Part shown: piece by piece, positions 16,020 to 24,812 of the stretch | Layout of the letters: the number at the start of each line of letters is the position of its first letter | How positions within the stretch are numbered: the first letter of the stretch is position 1 | Source: Syntrophus buswellii | GTDB lineage: Bacteria > Desulfobacterota > Syntrophia > Syntrophales > Syntrophaceae | Direction of reading: 5' to 3' | NCBI RefSeq assembly: GCF_046097065.1 | Contig: NZ_CP175563.1 | Coordinates: 2,852,001 to 2,916,000 of the forward strand | Length of the DNA: 64,000 bases | Program-made: the position numbers and the translations under genes | The notes under the pieces: model-generated | Databases searched by the model: none | What the model saw: only the letters and a program-made list of their open reading frames with translations | What the model was told of the DNA's origin: nothing

Positions 16020-17033
16020 CTAGCCGAAGTCGGCATCCAGCACAATGCGGTAACGCGCCTTTCCGGAACTCAAGTGTTCAAGCGCTTCGTTTATGCGGCT
16101 CATGGGGAAGCGCTCGATCCTGGGTGAAATGTTGTGGCGCGCAGCGAAATCCAGCATCTCCGCAATGGCGCTCGGGGGGCCGGTGGGCGATCCGGAGACG
16201 CATTTCTCCGCCGCAATCAGGGTTGTGGCCTTAACGAGCATCGGCTCCAGCACCATGCCGACGACATGAAACCGCCCTTTCGGAGCCAGTGTCGCCATCA
16301 GCGCCTTCCAGTCCAGCGGCACGTTGGCCGTATAGAGGATCAGATCGAGCGACCTGGCGATGGCTTTCATAGCGCTGGAATCGCGCGAGTCGATCACGCG
16401 GTGCGCGCCGAAGGCCCTGGCGTCCTCATGCTTCGAATCGCTCGAGGTGAACGCGGTCACGTCACACCCATAGGCGCCGGCGAACTTCAGGGCCATGTGA
16501 CCGAGGCCGCCGATGCCCACGACGCCTACGCGCCGGGTCGGGACGGCATAGTTGAGCAGCGGGTAAAACACGGTGATGCCTCCGCAGAGCAGCGGACCGG
16601 CCGCACGGCTGTCGAGACCGTCCGGCAACGGGAAAACCCAGGTCCAGTGGGCGCGCATCTGCTCGGCAAAGCCGCCGTGATGGCCGACAATTGTCGGCTG
16701 CACGCTGGAACACAGGTGCTGGTCTCCGGATTGGCATAGACGGCATTGGTTACAGCTCCCGGAGTTCCAGCCCACCCCCACGCGCCGGCCGACGCTCAGG
16801 CCTTTTGCCTGCTCACCGAGAGCGACAACCCGCCCCACAACCTCATGGCCGGCGACACAGGGGTAAATTCCGTTTCCCCATTCATTGGTCAGCACGGAGA
16901 GATCGGAATGGCAGATGCCGCAGTGCTCGACGGCAATCTCGACCTCCTCCGGCGCAAGGGGACCGGGATCGAACGAATAAGCTTCCAGGGGTTTTCCGGC
17001 CGCAGGGGCGGCCCATGCACGAATCTGGCTCAT
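16020..17033 (-). CDS. NAD(P)-dependent alcohol dehydrogenase (YahK/CAD-like)
   Basis: 337 residues of the zinc MDR family. Catalytic zinc ligands appear in HCGICHSDLSVL and GHEVVGRVVALG. The structural zinc region is NSGSCNQCRLCQSGDQHLC. The nucleotide site is VGVVGIGGLGHMALKFA. The shape matches cinnamyl-alcohol/aldehyde reductases such as YahK, which reduce a broad set of aldehydes with NADPH. It is unrelated in detail to the other dehydrogenase at 1327. A single gene, upstream spacing 113 bp from the membrane spermidine-synthase-like gene on the same strand. Confidence 0.88.
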   Translation of the reverse strand: MSQIRAWAAPAAGKPLEAYSFDPGPLAPEEVEIAVEHCGICHSDLSVLTNEWGNGIYPCVAGHEVVGRVVALGEQAKGLSVGRRVGVGWNSGSCNQCRLCQSGDQHLCSSVQPTIVGHHGGFAEQMRAHWTWVFPLPDGLDSRAAGPLLCGGITVFYPLLNYAVPTRRVGVVGIGGLGHMALKFAGAYGCDVTAFTSSDSKHEDARAFGAHRVIDSRDSSAMKAIARSLDLILYTANVPLDWKALMATLAPKGRFHVVGMVLEPMLVKATTLIAAEKCVSGSPTGPPSAIAEMLDFAARHNISPRIERFPMSRINEALEHLSSGKARYRIVLDADFG

Positions 17034-17146
17034 AACGCCTCCTCTGAAAAAATCAGCCCATCAACGTCATCGGCAGCACAAAGCCCGAAAAAGCCGGGCA
17101 TTCCGAGCCTTGTGCCCTGCAACACCTCGCTGCACCATGACCTTTA

Positions 17147-19537
17147 TCATGGGAATTTCCTCTCTGCAACAGCGGCCGCGGCGTAAATCAGGACGGCCAG
17201 AAAAACCACAGCGGCAAAGCCCAGGTGAACCGCCAGGAGGGTGGCGAGAACGGCGCCCACCACGGAGGCGAAGCCGTTGATCGCCCAGGCCCAGGGAATG
17301 GCCTCTTCGCGTCCGTGCGCCAGCCGCGACATCCCCGTGGGGAACGGAACGCCCATGCACATCGCCAGGGGCGCAACCAGCAGCACGGACAGAACGATCT
17401 TCGCCGCATCGGACCAGTGGATCAACGCCGAAAAGAGCGGCGGCAGGATGGCGAGATAGAGAAGCGCCAGGGCCGCCATCGCCAGAATCGCCAGGGGGAC
17501 CTTCCCCGCCGCCTGGGAGCGGCCGGCCAGCCAGCCTCCAAGGCCGGCGAAAACCAGGAAGGCGCACAACGTGACCGCCAGGGCGTACAGGGGGTGCGCC
17601 AGGAACAGCGTGAACTTCTGGATGAAGGCGATCTCCACGAAGATGAAGGCAAAGCCGATGCTCAGAAAATACAGGGCCACCGGTGCGCCCGGAAGGGTTT
17701 TCCGGCAGCGGGACAGACCGAGCGGCAACAGGATCAGCAGTGCGCTTGCCAGCAGTGCCTGGAGCAGAGTCGCCACCAGCAGCGGGTAGCTCCAGTCGAG
17801 CAGCGGCATACCGCCCTGCTCCCGAAGCGCGAAGAGCTCCCCTGCGGCCCTCCATTTGAAGAAGCGGAAGAAGTAGGGCCGGTCATCGGTTGCCGGCTCG
17901 ATGTAGAACTTGTACGAATCGATAAATGCCCGGCGCGACGGGCCCAGAAGCGCCACGGCCCCTTCGAAGAAATACGGCCGGGCCAGCTGGTTGCAGCGGT
18001 TCGCCTCTTCGGCCTCCATCCCGGGAAACCAGACGGGATCGAAAGAACGCGACCGGCAGAACTCCCTGATGGCCGAGATTTCCCCTGCGGAAAAAGCGCC
18101 GTTTTTCACCAGCAGCGTGACGGTCTTCCAGCCGCGGATCATGACCAGCCGATCCGCGGGATCGGGAACGCCGCTCTTCTCCAGGGCGGACACCGCCGTG
18201 GCAAAGAGCTTCAGCGCATCGCGCGGCGGCAGTGAAAGCCAGCGGGTGACGGCCAGCACTCCACCCGGCGCAAGGCGCTTCAGGCAGGCTTGAAAGGCCT
18301 CCACCGAATAGAGATAGCTTTCGCTCAGGCCATACAGTCCGGCGGACGCCGTTCCGAAGGAATCCAGCAGCGCCACCTGGATCAGGTCATACCGCTTCCG
18401 GCCGGCGTTGACGAAGCCGCGCGCCTCGGCTTCATGCACCGTCACGCCCGGCAGATGATACAGGCTGCCGGCATAATCCCGGAAGCGCCCGCGGACCAGG
18501 CCGATGACGTTGCGGTCCAGCTCGACCGCTTCAATCGAGGCGCTTCCGCAATACAGGGCCTGAAGCACATCGCTCCCCGCACCGGCTCCCAGCACCAGAA
18601 CGCGCGGCCGTTCCAGGAGGGCGTAGGGGAGCGCCGAGGTGAGCTGATCGAGATACTCCAGTGGCGCGAGCCTTCCATCAAACCGAGTCAGTGCAGAGGG
18701 GCCGTTTCCGTCCACAAACACTCCCAGTTGGGGCGGAGGTTCTACCGTTGCATTGAGGCTCATCCCCGGCGCATACCGCAGCGGCACACGGAGATTTTCC
18801 ACGACCGTAACCTGTCCCAGGGGACTGCTCCGCTCCTCGACGACCCGCGCCCCGAAGACGTTGAGCATCTGGCTCAGATCCTTGTAGGGGGAAAGACCGA
18901 CCGGCAAGGGAGGCACCGCCGCGGCTGCCAGGACCGCGAAACAGGAGAACAGCACCGCCAGCCACTTCTGCCGCATCCTCAATTCGACGACGGCGACGGC
19001 GGCCGCCAGGAAGGCCAGCGCCGTCAGGAGGGCCAGAATCCGGGGAGGCGGTACGACGAACATCACGCCAATGACGCCCAGGCTGCCGACGCCTGCGCCC
19101 AGGATGTCGAAGGCATAGATCCGGGAAGCCTGCTTGCCGGAAAGGGCAAAAACGAGGCCGACTCCCAGACCACCAAAGAAGAAGGGCAGCATCAGCAGCA
19201 GATAGACGGCAAGCAGACGGAACGGCTGGCTTGGGTCCCACAGCAGTTCAAGGGGGTTGAAGGGGACCTGCTGTGCCAGGAGAAACGCCGAAGGCATCAG
19301 CACGGCCATCGCCGCAGCGGCTCCGACGTAGGCCGCCCCGAAGCGCCGGACGAGCCTCCCCTTCAGCAGCGTCAGGGCGGTTCCGCTGGCCCCGTAGCCC
19401 AGCATCGCAGCGCTGATGATCATGTAGGCGAAGTGGTGCCACAGCGCAATGCTGAACAGGCGCGTCAACAGGACTTCGTAGGCAAGGACGCAGGCGGAAA
19501 GAATTCCGATGGCGAAAAGCGGAGGGCGCGTCATCAC
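17147..19537 (-). CDS. Membrane-fused spermidine synthase-like protein
   Basis: 796 residues. An N-terminal block of about six hydrophobic helices, a central soluble aminopropyltransferase-like domain with VLVLGAGAGSDVLQALYCG and IEAVELDRNVIGLVR, and a C-terminal block of about six more helices. This is the layout of 'fused MFS/spermidine synthase' proteins, whose true reaction is mostly unproved. The usual GGGxG motif is GAGAG here, which still fits S-adenosylmethionine-type binding. It overlaps the upstream pcm-like gene by 4 bp (ATGA), so translation is coupled. The pair suggests two SAM-related enzymes at the envelope. Confidence 0.8.
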   Translation of the reverse strand: MMTRPPLFAIGILSACVLAYEVLLTRLFSIALWHHFAYMIISAAMLGYGASGTALTLLKGRLVRRFGAAYVGAAAAMAVLMPSAFLLAQQVPFNPLELLWDPSQPFRLLAVYLLLMLPFFFGGLGVGLVFALSGKQASRIYAFDILGAGVGSLGVIGVMFVVPPPRILALLTALAFLAAAVAVVELRMRQKWLAVLFSCFAVLAAAAVPPLPVGLSPYKDLSQMLNVFGARVVEERSSPLGQVTVVENLRVPLRYAPGMSLNATVEPPPQLGVFVDGNGPSALTRFDGRLAPLEYLDQLTSALPYALLERPRVLVLGAGAGSDVLQALYCGSASIEAVELDRNVIGLVRGRFRDYAGSLYHLPGVTVHEAEARGFVNAGRKRYDLIQVALLDSFGTASAGLYGLSESYLYSVEAFQACLKRLAPGGVLAVTRWLSLPPRDALKLFATAVSALEKSGVPDPADRLVMIRGWKTVTLLVKNGAFSAGEISAIREFCRSRSFDPVWFPGMEAEEANRCNQLARPYFFEGAVALLGPSRRAFIDSYKFYIEPATDDRPYFFRFFKWRAAGELFALREQGGMPLLDWSYPLLVATLLQALLASALLILLPLGLSRCRKTLPGAPVALYFLSIGFAFIFVEIAFIQKFTLFLAHPLYALAVTLCAFLVFAGLGGWLAGRSQAAGKVPLAILAMAALALLYLAILPPLFSALIHWSDAAKIVLSVLLVAPLAMCMGVPFPTGMSRLAHGREEAIPWAWAINGFASVVGAVLATLLAVHLGFAAVVFLAVLIYAAAAVAERKFP

Positions 19538-20262
19538 GGATGACCGCCGGTAAGGGGAACAAAGCGCACCGGCAGGATCTGGCGGCTTGTGATGGACCCA
19601 TCCTGCTTTTTCTCAACCAGCATCAGCGACTGGGTCAGAAACTGCGTGCCCAGGGGGATGACCATGCGTCCGCCCCGCTTCAGCTGCCGGATCAGCGGCG
19701 GAGGCACATGGCTGGCGGCTGCCGTCACCATGATGGAATCGAACGGCGCCGCTTCCGGCCAGCCGTAGTATCCGTCGCCCACTTTTGCTTTCACGTTGCG
19801 GCAGCCGAGCGCCTTCAGCCTGGCATCCGCCTCCCTGCCCAGCGCCTCGATGATTTCAATGCTATACACAGAACCCGCCAGCTCGGCAAGAATCGCTGCC
19901 TGGTAGCCGGAGCCGGTTCCGATCTCAAGCACCCTGTCGCCGGGCTTGACCTTCATCAGGTCGGTCATCAGCGCCACGATGTAAGGCTGCGAGATGGTCT
20001 GTCCATGCCCGATCGGAAGGGGGCGGTTGAGGTAGGCAAGGGGGACCAGTCCGGACGGCACAAAGCGATGGCGCTCCACTTTCTCCATCGCCTTGATGAC
20101 GGAAGGGCTGATCGCCGAACTTCCGACGTAAAGGGCGGTCACGGCCGCATCGGCCATCACCTCCCTCACCATCTTTTTTCGCTCAGCCTCGAATTCGCCG
20201 CCCTGAGCCGGAAAGGCGCCGCAGAAAAAAAGGAGCGCAGCCGCAAAAAGGAAGAGCTTCAT
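19534..20262 (-). CDS. pcm: Exported protein-L-isoaspartate O-methyltransferase
   Basis: 242 residues. The methyltransferase motif is VLEIGTGSGYQAAILAEL and the family motif GHGQTISQPYIVALM lies upstream of it; later blocks IIEALGREADARLK and VGDGYYGW agree with Pcm. It methylates isoaspartyl residues in damaged proteins. Unusually, it begins with a signal peptide (MKLFLFAAALLFFCGAFPAQG), so the enzyme is probably periplasmic; SAM supply there is unclear. It is the first gene of a pair with the membrane spermidine-synthase-like gene. Start chosen at the only ATG that includes the signal sequence. Confidence 0.9.
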   Translation of the reverse strand: MKLFLFAAALLFFCGAFPAQGGEFEAERKKMVREVMADAAVTALYVGSSAISPSVIKAMEKVERHRFVPSGLVPLAYLNRPLPIGHGQTISQPYIVALMTDLMKVKPGDRVLEIGTGSGYQAAILAELAGSVYSIEIIEALGREADARLKALGCRNVKAKVGDGYYGWPEAAPFDSIMVTAAASHVPPPLIRQLKRGGRMVIPLGTQFLTQSLMLVEKKQDGSITSRQILPVRFVPLTGGHP

Positions 20263-20447
20263 CGTTTCCCCCTTGAATCCTGTTCACCCCGCTTCATCAG
20301 GAGTCGACATGGCCCGCGGAAATAGAAAAGTCCGCTACAGGAAGTCCCTTTTCCCCAACCCAGTATAACCGGGCCGGATCTGCACGATCAAGGGGAAATC
20401 ACTTCCGAACCGGCTGTTTACCTTTCATGCAGCGTAAAGATCCTTGA

Positions 20448-20463
20448 TGGCAAGGCAATTGCA
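20448..20463 (+). promoter_or_regulatory. Sigma-54-like promoter
   Basis: TGGCAAGGCAATTGCA fits the -24/-12 consensus: GG at 20449-20450 and GC at 20461-20462 are exactly 10 bp apart, inside TGGCA and TTGCA. It lies about 190 bp before the FIST gene in the 393-bp gap after divergent pcm. An activator site was not identified. The rest of the gap shows nothing else I can support. Confidence 0.45.
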
Positions 20464-20655
20464 AAGCAATTTAGTGCCCTTATCAACTACGGATGAAACC
20501 TGAGTGCGATTTCAACTGTTCTGCTGCAGGATCACGTCCGCTTTGGACAACCGTTTCTTAATCGCCGAAGGAAGACCGATGACAGAAAAACTGCGTTGAC
20601 AGCAGAATAACGGACGCAGCGTCAGCGACACGTTTCACAACAGGAGGTGCTGGCT

Positions 20656-21798
20656 GTGAAGGTGGTTCAGTACACATGCGACACGGACGGAAGCTGGCAT
20701 CCGGAGGCCCCCGCACCGGATGAAGAAGTCCAACTGGTTCTCGTATTCAGCGGCGGCAAGGTTGTCCGCACAGCCGAAATTCTGGATTCTGTAAGGAAGG
20801 CATATCCAGCCGCCCTGATCTCAGGCTGTTCTACCGCGGGGGAGATCGTCGACACACAGGTGAACGACGGCACGGGGATCGTCACCGCCGTTCGATTTGA
20901 TGGCACCCGGGTGCGGGGCACTCAAGTTGATGTCAACGGCGCGGAGGAAAGCATGGAAGCCGGCCGCAAACTGGCTGCGGTCCTGAACGGCGACGGGCTA
21001 CGTCATATCTTTGTTCTCTCCGACGGTTTGAATATCAACGGCAGCGAACTGGTACGAGGCCTTTCGGCCGGGCTCCCGGAGCGGGTAACGATAACGGGTG
21101 GACTGTCTGCGGACGGCGACCGCTTCCGGGAAACATGGGTCATCTGGGATGGGGCCCTCAGAACAAAGGCCATTGTGGCCATCGGGTTTTACGGGGACCG
21201 CCTCTCCGTCGGATACGGATCCTACGGAGGCTGGGACCAGTTCGGACCGGAACGGCTGGTGACCCGGGCTGTGGGAAATACGGTTTATGAACTGGACAAC
21301 AAATCCGCACTCGCCCTGTACAAACGGTATCTCGGAGAGCATGCCCGGGAGCTTCCCGCTGCGGCTCTCCTGTTCCCCCTGAGCCTGGGCACCGGGAACG
21401 GCGGCATGAATACAGTCCGCACGATCCTGGGGGTATGCGAAGAATCGGGAAGCATGACCTTCGCCGGAGATGTTCCGCAGGGCTCCATCGTGCGCCTCAT
21501 GAAGGCGAACTTCGAACGGCTCATTGACGGTGCAAGCGAGGCCGCCAGAATCAGCCGTGAATCCACCAGGGAAGAATTCCCCTCCCTTGCAATCCTGATC
21601 AGCTGCATCGGAAGAAAACTGATCCTGAAGCAGCGGGTTGAAGAGGAGGTTGAAAGCGTCAGGGAAGTTCTGGGAGATCAGGCGGCGCTGACCGGATTCT
21701 ACTCCTATGGGGAAATCGCCCCCTTCCGGCCTGGGGCGAAGTGCGAACTCCACAACCAGACCATGACGATCACGACCTTTTACGAGAGGCAGCCATGA
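20656..21798 (+). CDS. FIST domain signal protein
   Basis: 380 residues. GTG at 20656 is preferred over one 9 bp earlier because AGGAGGT lies 7 nt before it. The sequence has the FIST_N pattern (LVLVFSGGKVVRTAEILDSV, AALISGCSTAGEI, VTAVRFDG) and FIST_C features (ALALYKRYLG, PLSLGTGNGGMN, ILISCIGRKLIL, GFYSYGEIAPF). FIST domains are thought to sense small ligands, perhaps amino acids, and are linked to signalling proteins. It is cytosolic. The stop overlaps the start of the hybrid kinase (ATGA), so the two are translationally coupled and probably form a sensor-kinase pair. Confidence 0.9.
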   Translation: MKVVQYTCDTDGSWHPEAPAPDEEVQLVLVFSGGKVVRTAEILDSVRKAYPAALISGCSTAGEIVDTQVNDGTGIVTAVRFDGTRVRGTQVDVNGAEESMEAGRKLAAVLNGDGLRHIFVLSDGLNINGSELVRGLSAGLPERVTITGGLSADGDRFRETWVIWDGALRTKAIVAIGFYGDRLSVGYGSYGGWDQFGPERLVTRAVGNTVYELDNKSALALYKRYLGEHARELPAAALLFPLSLGTGNGGMNTVRTILGVCEESGSMTFAGDVPQGSIVRLMKANFERLIDGASEAARISRESTREEFPSLAILISCIGRKLILKQRVEEEVESVREVLGDQAALTGFYSYGEIAPFRPGAKCELHNQTMTITTFYERQP

Positions 21799-24533
21799 TC
21801 GATCATCCGCACAGATTGTTCCAACGTCAGATCAAGCGATATCTGGGCGACGTCCTGTCTCTCCCCGAAACCGTCAAGACCTTGATGCAGGTGGTAAACG
21901 AAACCTATATCCAGTTCGACCAGGACAGGGGCATGCTGGAACGGGCCTTTGATCTGAGCTCGGAGGAAATGGTTGAAGCCAACAGGGAGCTGCTTCGCCA
22001 CCGCCAGAACCTGGAGAGAATTGTCGCCGAGAGGACCCGGGATCTGGTTGAGACCAATGATCGACTCGTCATCGAAATCCGGGAGCGCCGGCGGGCGGAA
22101 AAACGGCTGTCGCTGCTCAATGAGTGCCTGCTGAGTTTCGGAATCGACTCGAGGGAGAACATTCAGCGCCTCGTTGCCCTCTGTGGAAGTCAGCTCATGG
22201 CCTCCCAGGTTGAATACGCCGTCCTCTCCGGGGATTCATTGAAGCCCATCGCCTACTGGAGCCGAGGGAATGCCGATCCGCGCCTGAATCCAGGCAAGGC
22301 GTTTACGGCGGTCCTGTCCGAAAGCGCATTCCGGGAGTCCGGAAGCGATCTGTCCATCCTGCATCCCCCTTTCAGCGGCTCTTTTCAAACAGCGGTCTAT
22401 CAGAAATTCAGCCTTTCCGGCAAGCAGTCCGGCATACTCTTTCTGGGTTATGGCGGACAGATAATCCTGAGTGAGGCGGATCGCGAATACCTTCGAATTC
22501 TGGTCACGGCGCTGCAGTCCGAGGAAGAGCGGCGCCGGGTCAGAGCCGAACTTCACCAGAGCAGAAAAACGTTGAGTTTCCTGGCAAAATCCGCCCACGA
22601 TGGAATCGTTGTCACCGATCAGCACGGGCAGGTCACCTATTGGAATCCTGCCGCGGAGCGGATCTTCGGCTATACCAAGACGGAAGTCATGGGGAAACCG
22701 TTCCAGGAGCTGCTGGGCCCGGCGGCGACAGATGTGGACTATGCGGCGAACAGGCCGAAGCTGCAGCGACCCGGCAAAGAGCCCCTGAAGGGATCTACCG
22801 CCGAAGTGCCGGTCATCCGAAAGGACGGCGCACGGGTGCAGGTGGAGATATCCCTGTCCTCTTCACTCGATACTCAAGGCGAATGGTATACCCTGAGCAT
22901 CGTCAGGGACATTACGGAGCGTAAACGCTGGGAGAATTCTCTCAAGAAGGCGAAGGAGGATGCGGAAAGCGCCAGCAAGGCCAAATCTCAGTTCCTGGCG
23001 AATATGAGCCATGAAATCCGCACCCCTCTCAACGGAATCCTGGGCATGATGGAACTTCTGTCCACCGAGCATCTGTCCGATCGACAGAAACGATTCCTGA
23101 AAATGGCCCGCTCCTCCGGCGATTCCCTCCTGAGCGTCATCAATGACATTCTGGATTTTTCCAAGATAGAGGCCGGTCGGATGGAGTTATCCCTCATCGA
23201 GTTCGATCTCCACAATCTCCTGGAAGACTTGATCGGCTTCCTTAGGGAAAGCGCCCGCCGCAAGGGCCTGGAGCTGGCCTATGATATCGGGGAGGACGTG
23301 CCTCTTTCGCTGCGGGGTGACGCCTGCCGAATTCGCCAGATTCTGATAAATCTTCTCGGCAACGGCATCAAGTTCACCGAACAGGGCAACGTGTCCGTTC
23401 GTGTGGCCGTGCTCAGCCGCGACCGGGGGCGGCTGCGGCTCAAGTTTGAAGTCTCTGACACGGGAATCGGTCTTTCGGAAGATATGCAGCAGGACATCTT
23501 CGAGGCCTTTTCCCAGGGAGACGGATCGGTCACGAGGCGTTTCGGCGGAACAGGTCTCGGCCTGGCCATCGCAAAACAGCTCGCCCAGATGATGGGCGGC
23601 ACGATGGGTGTCAAGAGTCAACCCGGGCAGGGGTCCACATTCTGGTTTACGCTTGCCCTGGAAGAACAGAAGGTTCTGAAGCCCGAAGAGGACCTCCATC
23701 CCGACGAATCGCTGGAGGGGCTGAAGATTCTTGTCGTTGATGACCATGAAACGGACCGTACCATGTTGTGCCATCAATTGCGGGGGCTGGGGGCGGAAGC
23801 GGAAAAGGCGGAGAGCGGACGCCGGGCTCTGCACGTGCTCCAGTCGGCGGTCTGGCATGGAAATCCATATGATTTCGTTATCCTGGGCGCAGCGCTGCCG
23901 ATGACCAACGGCTTCGATCTTGCCAAGGTCATCCAGATGGATTCAAGCCTGGACGACTTGAAGCTGATTGTGTTCGCCTCCCCGGATATTCCCCGGACCA
24001 ATCGTGAGAACCTGGAATACCGCGTTCACGCTTACCTCTCCAAGCCGATCCTCCGGACCGAGCTTCTCAAAGCCTTGAGACCCGGAGACAGTGGAGAGGC
24101 GTCCGGGGGCGGAAATGGAAACGAGGGGCCCATGCAGAAGCCCTTTTCCTCAAGCTTTGCCGGACGCAGAATTCTGCTTGTGGAAGACAACGAAGTAAAC
24201 CAGGAAGTGGGAAAGGCCATGCTGGAATCCCTTGGCTGCAGAGTCGAGGTGGCCTCCAATGGAAATGAATGCCTGGAACGCATCGCCGGCGCCGCTTATG
24301 ATGTGATCCTCATGGATTGCCAAATGCCGGAACTGGACGGTTATGAAGCCACCATGATCATCCGTCAGCAGGAATCGGGAAGCTCCCGGATCCCCATTCT
24401 CGCGTTGACCGCTCACGCCATGGAAGGTGACCGCGACGTGTGCCTGGCCGCAGGCATGGATGACTACCTGAGCAAACCCTTCACTGTAAAGCAATTGGTT
24501 GAAGCGCTCAGCCGCTTGATTTCCCCCGGTTAA
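21795..24533 (+). CDS. Hybrid histidine kinase with two receivers, one degenerate
   Basis: 912 residues from the ATG overlapping the FIST stop. In order: a coiled coil (about 60-105), a GAF-like stretch (about 110-245), PAS (about 260-385; DGIVVTDQHGQVTYWNPAA), HisKA with FLANMSHEIRTPLNG (His406), an HATPase with DTGIGL and GTGLGLAIAKQL, then two receivers. In receiver 1 (about 645-765) the usual aspartate position is glycine (VILGAALPM, residue 698). Receiver 2 (about 795-910) is normal, with ILLVEDNEVNQ and MDCQMPELDG (Asp841). No transmembrane segment, so it is cytosolic and probably takes its input from the FIST protein. The output regulator is not encoded beside it. Confidence 0.9.
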   Translation: MIDHPHRLFQRQIKRYLGDVLSLPETVKTLMQVVNETYIQFDQDRGMLERAFDLSSEEMVEANRELLRHRQNLERIVAERTRDLVETNDRLVIEIRERRRAEKRLSLLNECLLSFGIDSRENIQRLVALCGSQLMASQVEYAVLSGDSLKPIAYWSRGNADPRLNPGKAFTAVLSESAFRESGSDLSILHPPFSGSFQTAVYQKFSLSGKQSGILFLGYGGQIILSEADREYLRILVTALQSEEERRRVRAELHQSRKTLSFLAKSAHDGIVVTDQHGQVTYWNPAAERIFGYTKTEVMGKPFQELLGPAATDVDYAANRPKLQRPGKEPLKGSTAEVPVIRKDGARVQVEISLSSSLDTQGEWYTLSIVRDITERKRWENSLKKAKEDAESASKAKSQFLANMSHEIRTPLNGILGMMELLSTEHLSDRQKRFLKMARSSGDSLLSVINDILDFSKIEAGRMELSLIEFDLHNLLEDLIGFLRESARRKGLELAYDIGEDVPLSLRGDACRIRQILINLLGNGIKFTEQGNVSVRVAVLSRDRGRLRLKFEVSDTGIGLSEDMQQDIFEAFSQGDGSVTRRFGGTGLGLAIAKQLAQMMGGTMGVKSQPGQGSTFWFTLALEEQKVLKPEEDLHPDESLEGLKILVVDDHETDRTMLCHQLRGLGAEAEKAESGRRALHVLQSAVWHGNPYDFVILGAALPMTNGFDLAKVIQMDSSLDDLKLIVFASPDIPRTNRENLEYRVHAYLSKPILRTELLKALRPGDSGEASGGGNGNEGPMQKPFSSSFAGRRILLVEDNEVNQEVGKAMLESLGCRVEVASNGNECLERIAGAAYDVILMDCQMPELDGYEATMIIRQQESGSSRIPILALTAHAMEGDRDVCLAAGMDDYLSKPFTVKQLVEALSRLISPG

Positions 24534-24812
24534 GCCTTGATTAGTCGTTTTTCCTTTCCTTTCAAACCAGTGACAAGCCGCGATCAGCTGTGGATGAAAA
24601 TCCTTCTGAGCGTACTCTTGATGAGCCCGATGATGCCAAGGCGGCATATCGCCTGGGGACGCTCATTTCCAAGCATGTGGGGAACATGATGACGACCAGG
24701 ACCATCGAGGCGAAAACAGCCGACACGGAAGCTCAGCGGCAGTCCGTCCTGGACGAGGGGCAAAAAACCAGGAATCGCGCGGAAAGCGAGGGCTGCGGGG
24801 TGGCAGCTTTAT
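24534..24812. other. Gap between kinase gene and array, with possible ORF remnant
   Basis: 279 bp. An open frame from GTG at 24590 runs in coding-like codons (DEPDDAKAAYRLGTLISKH, then a polar stretch) straight into the first CRISPR repeat, where it stops making sense. It may be the 5' part of a gene cut by the array, or chance. There is no ribosome site. I saw no degenerate CRISPR repeats here, and no terminator for the crRNA precursor. Confidence 0.3.

Noticed and set aside
18290..19543. Long plus-strand frame opposite the spermidine-synthase-like gene
   Set aside because: Low-complexity polar sequence rich in Gln, Arg and His, typical of an antisense shadow in high G+C DNA.
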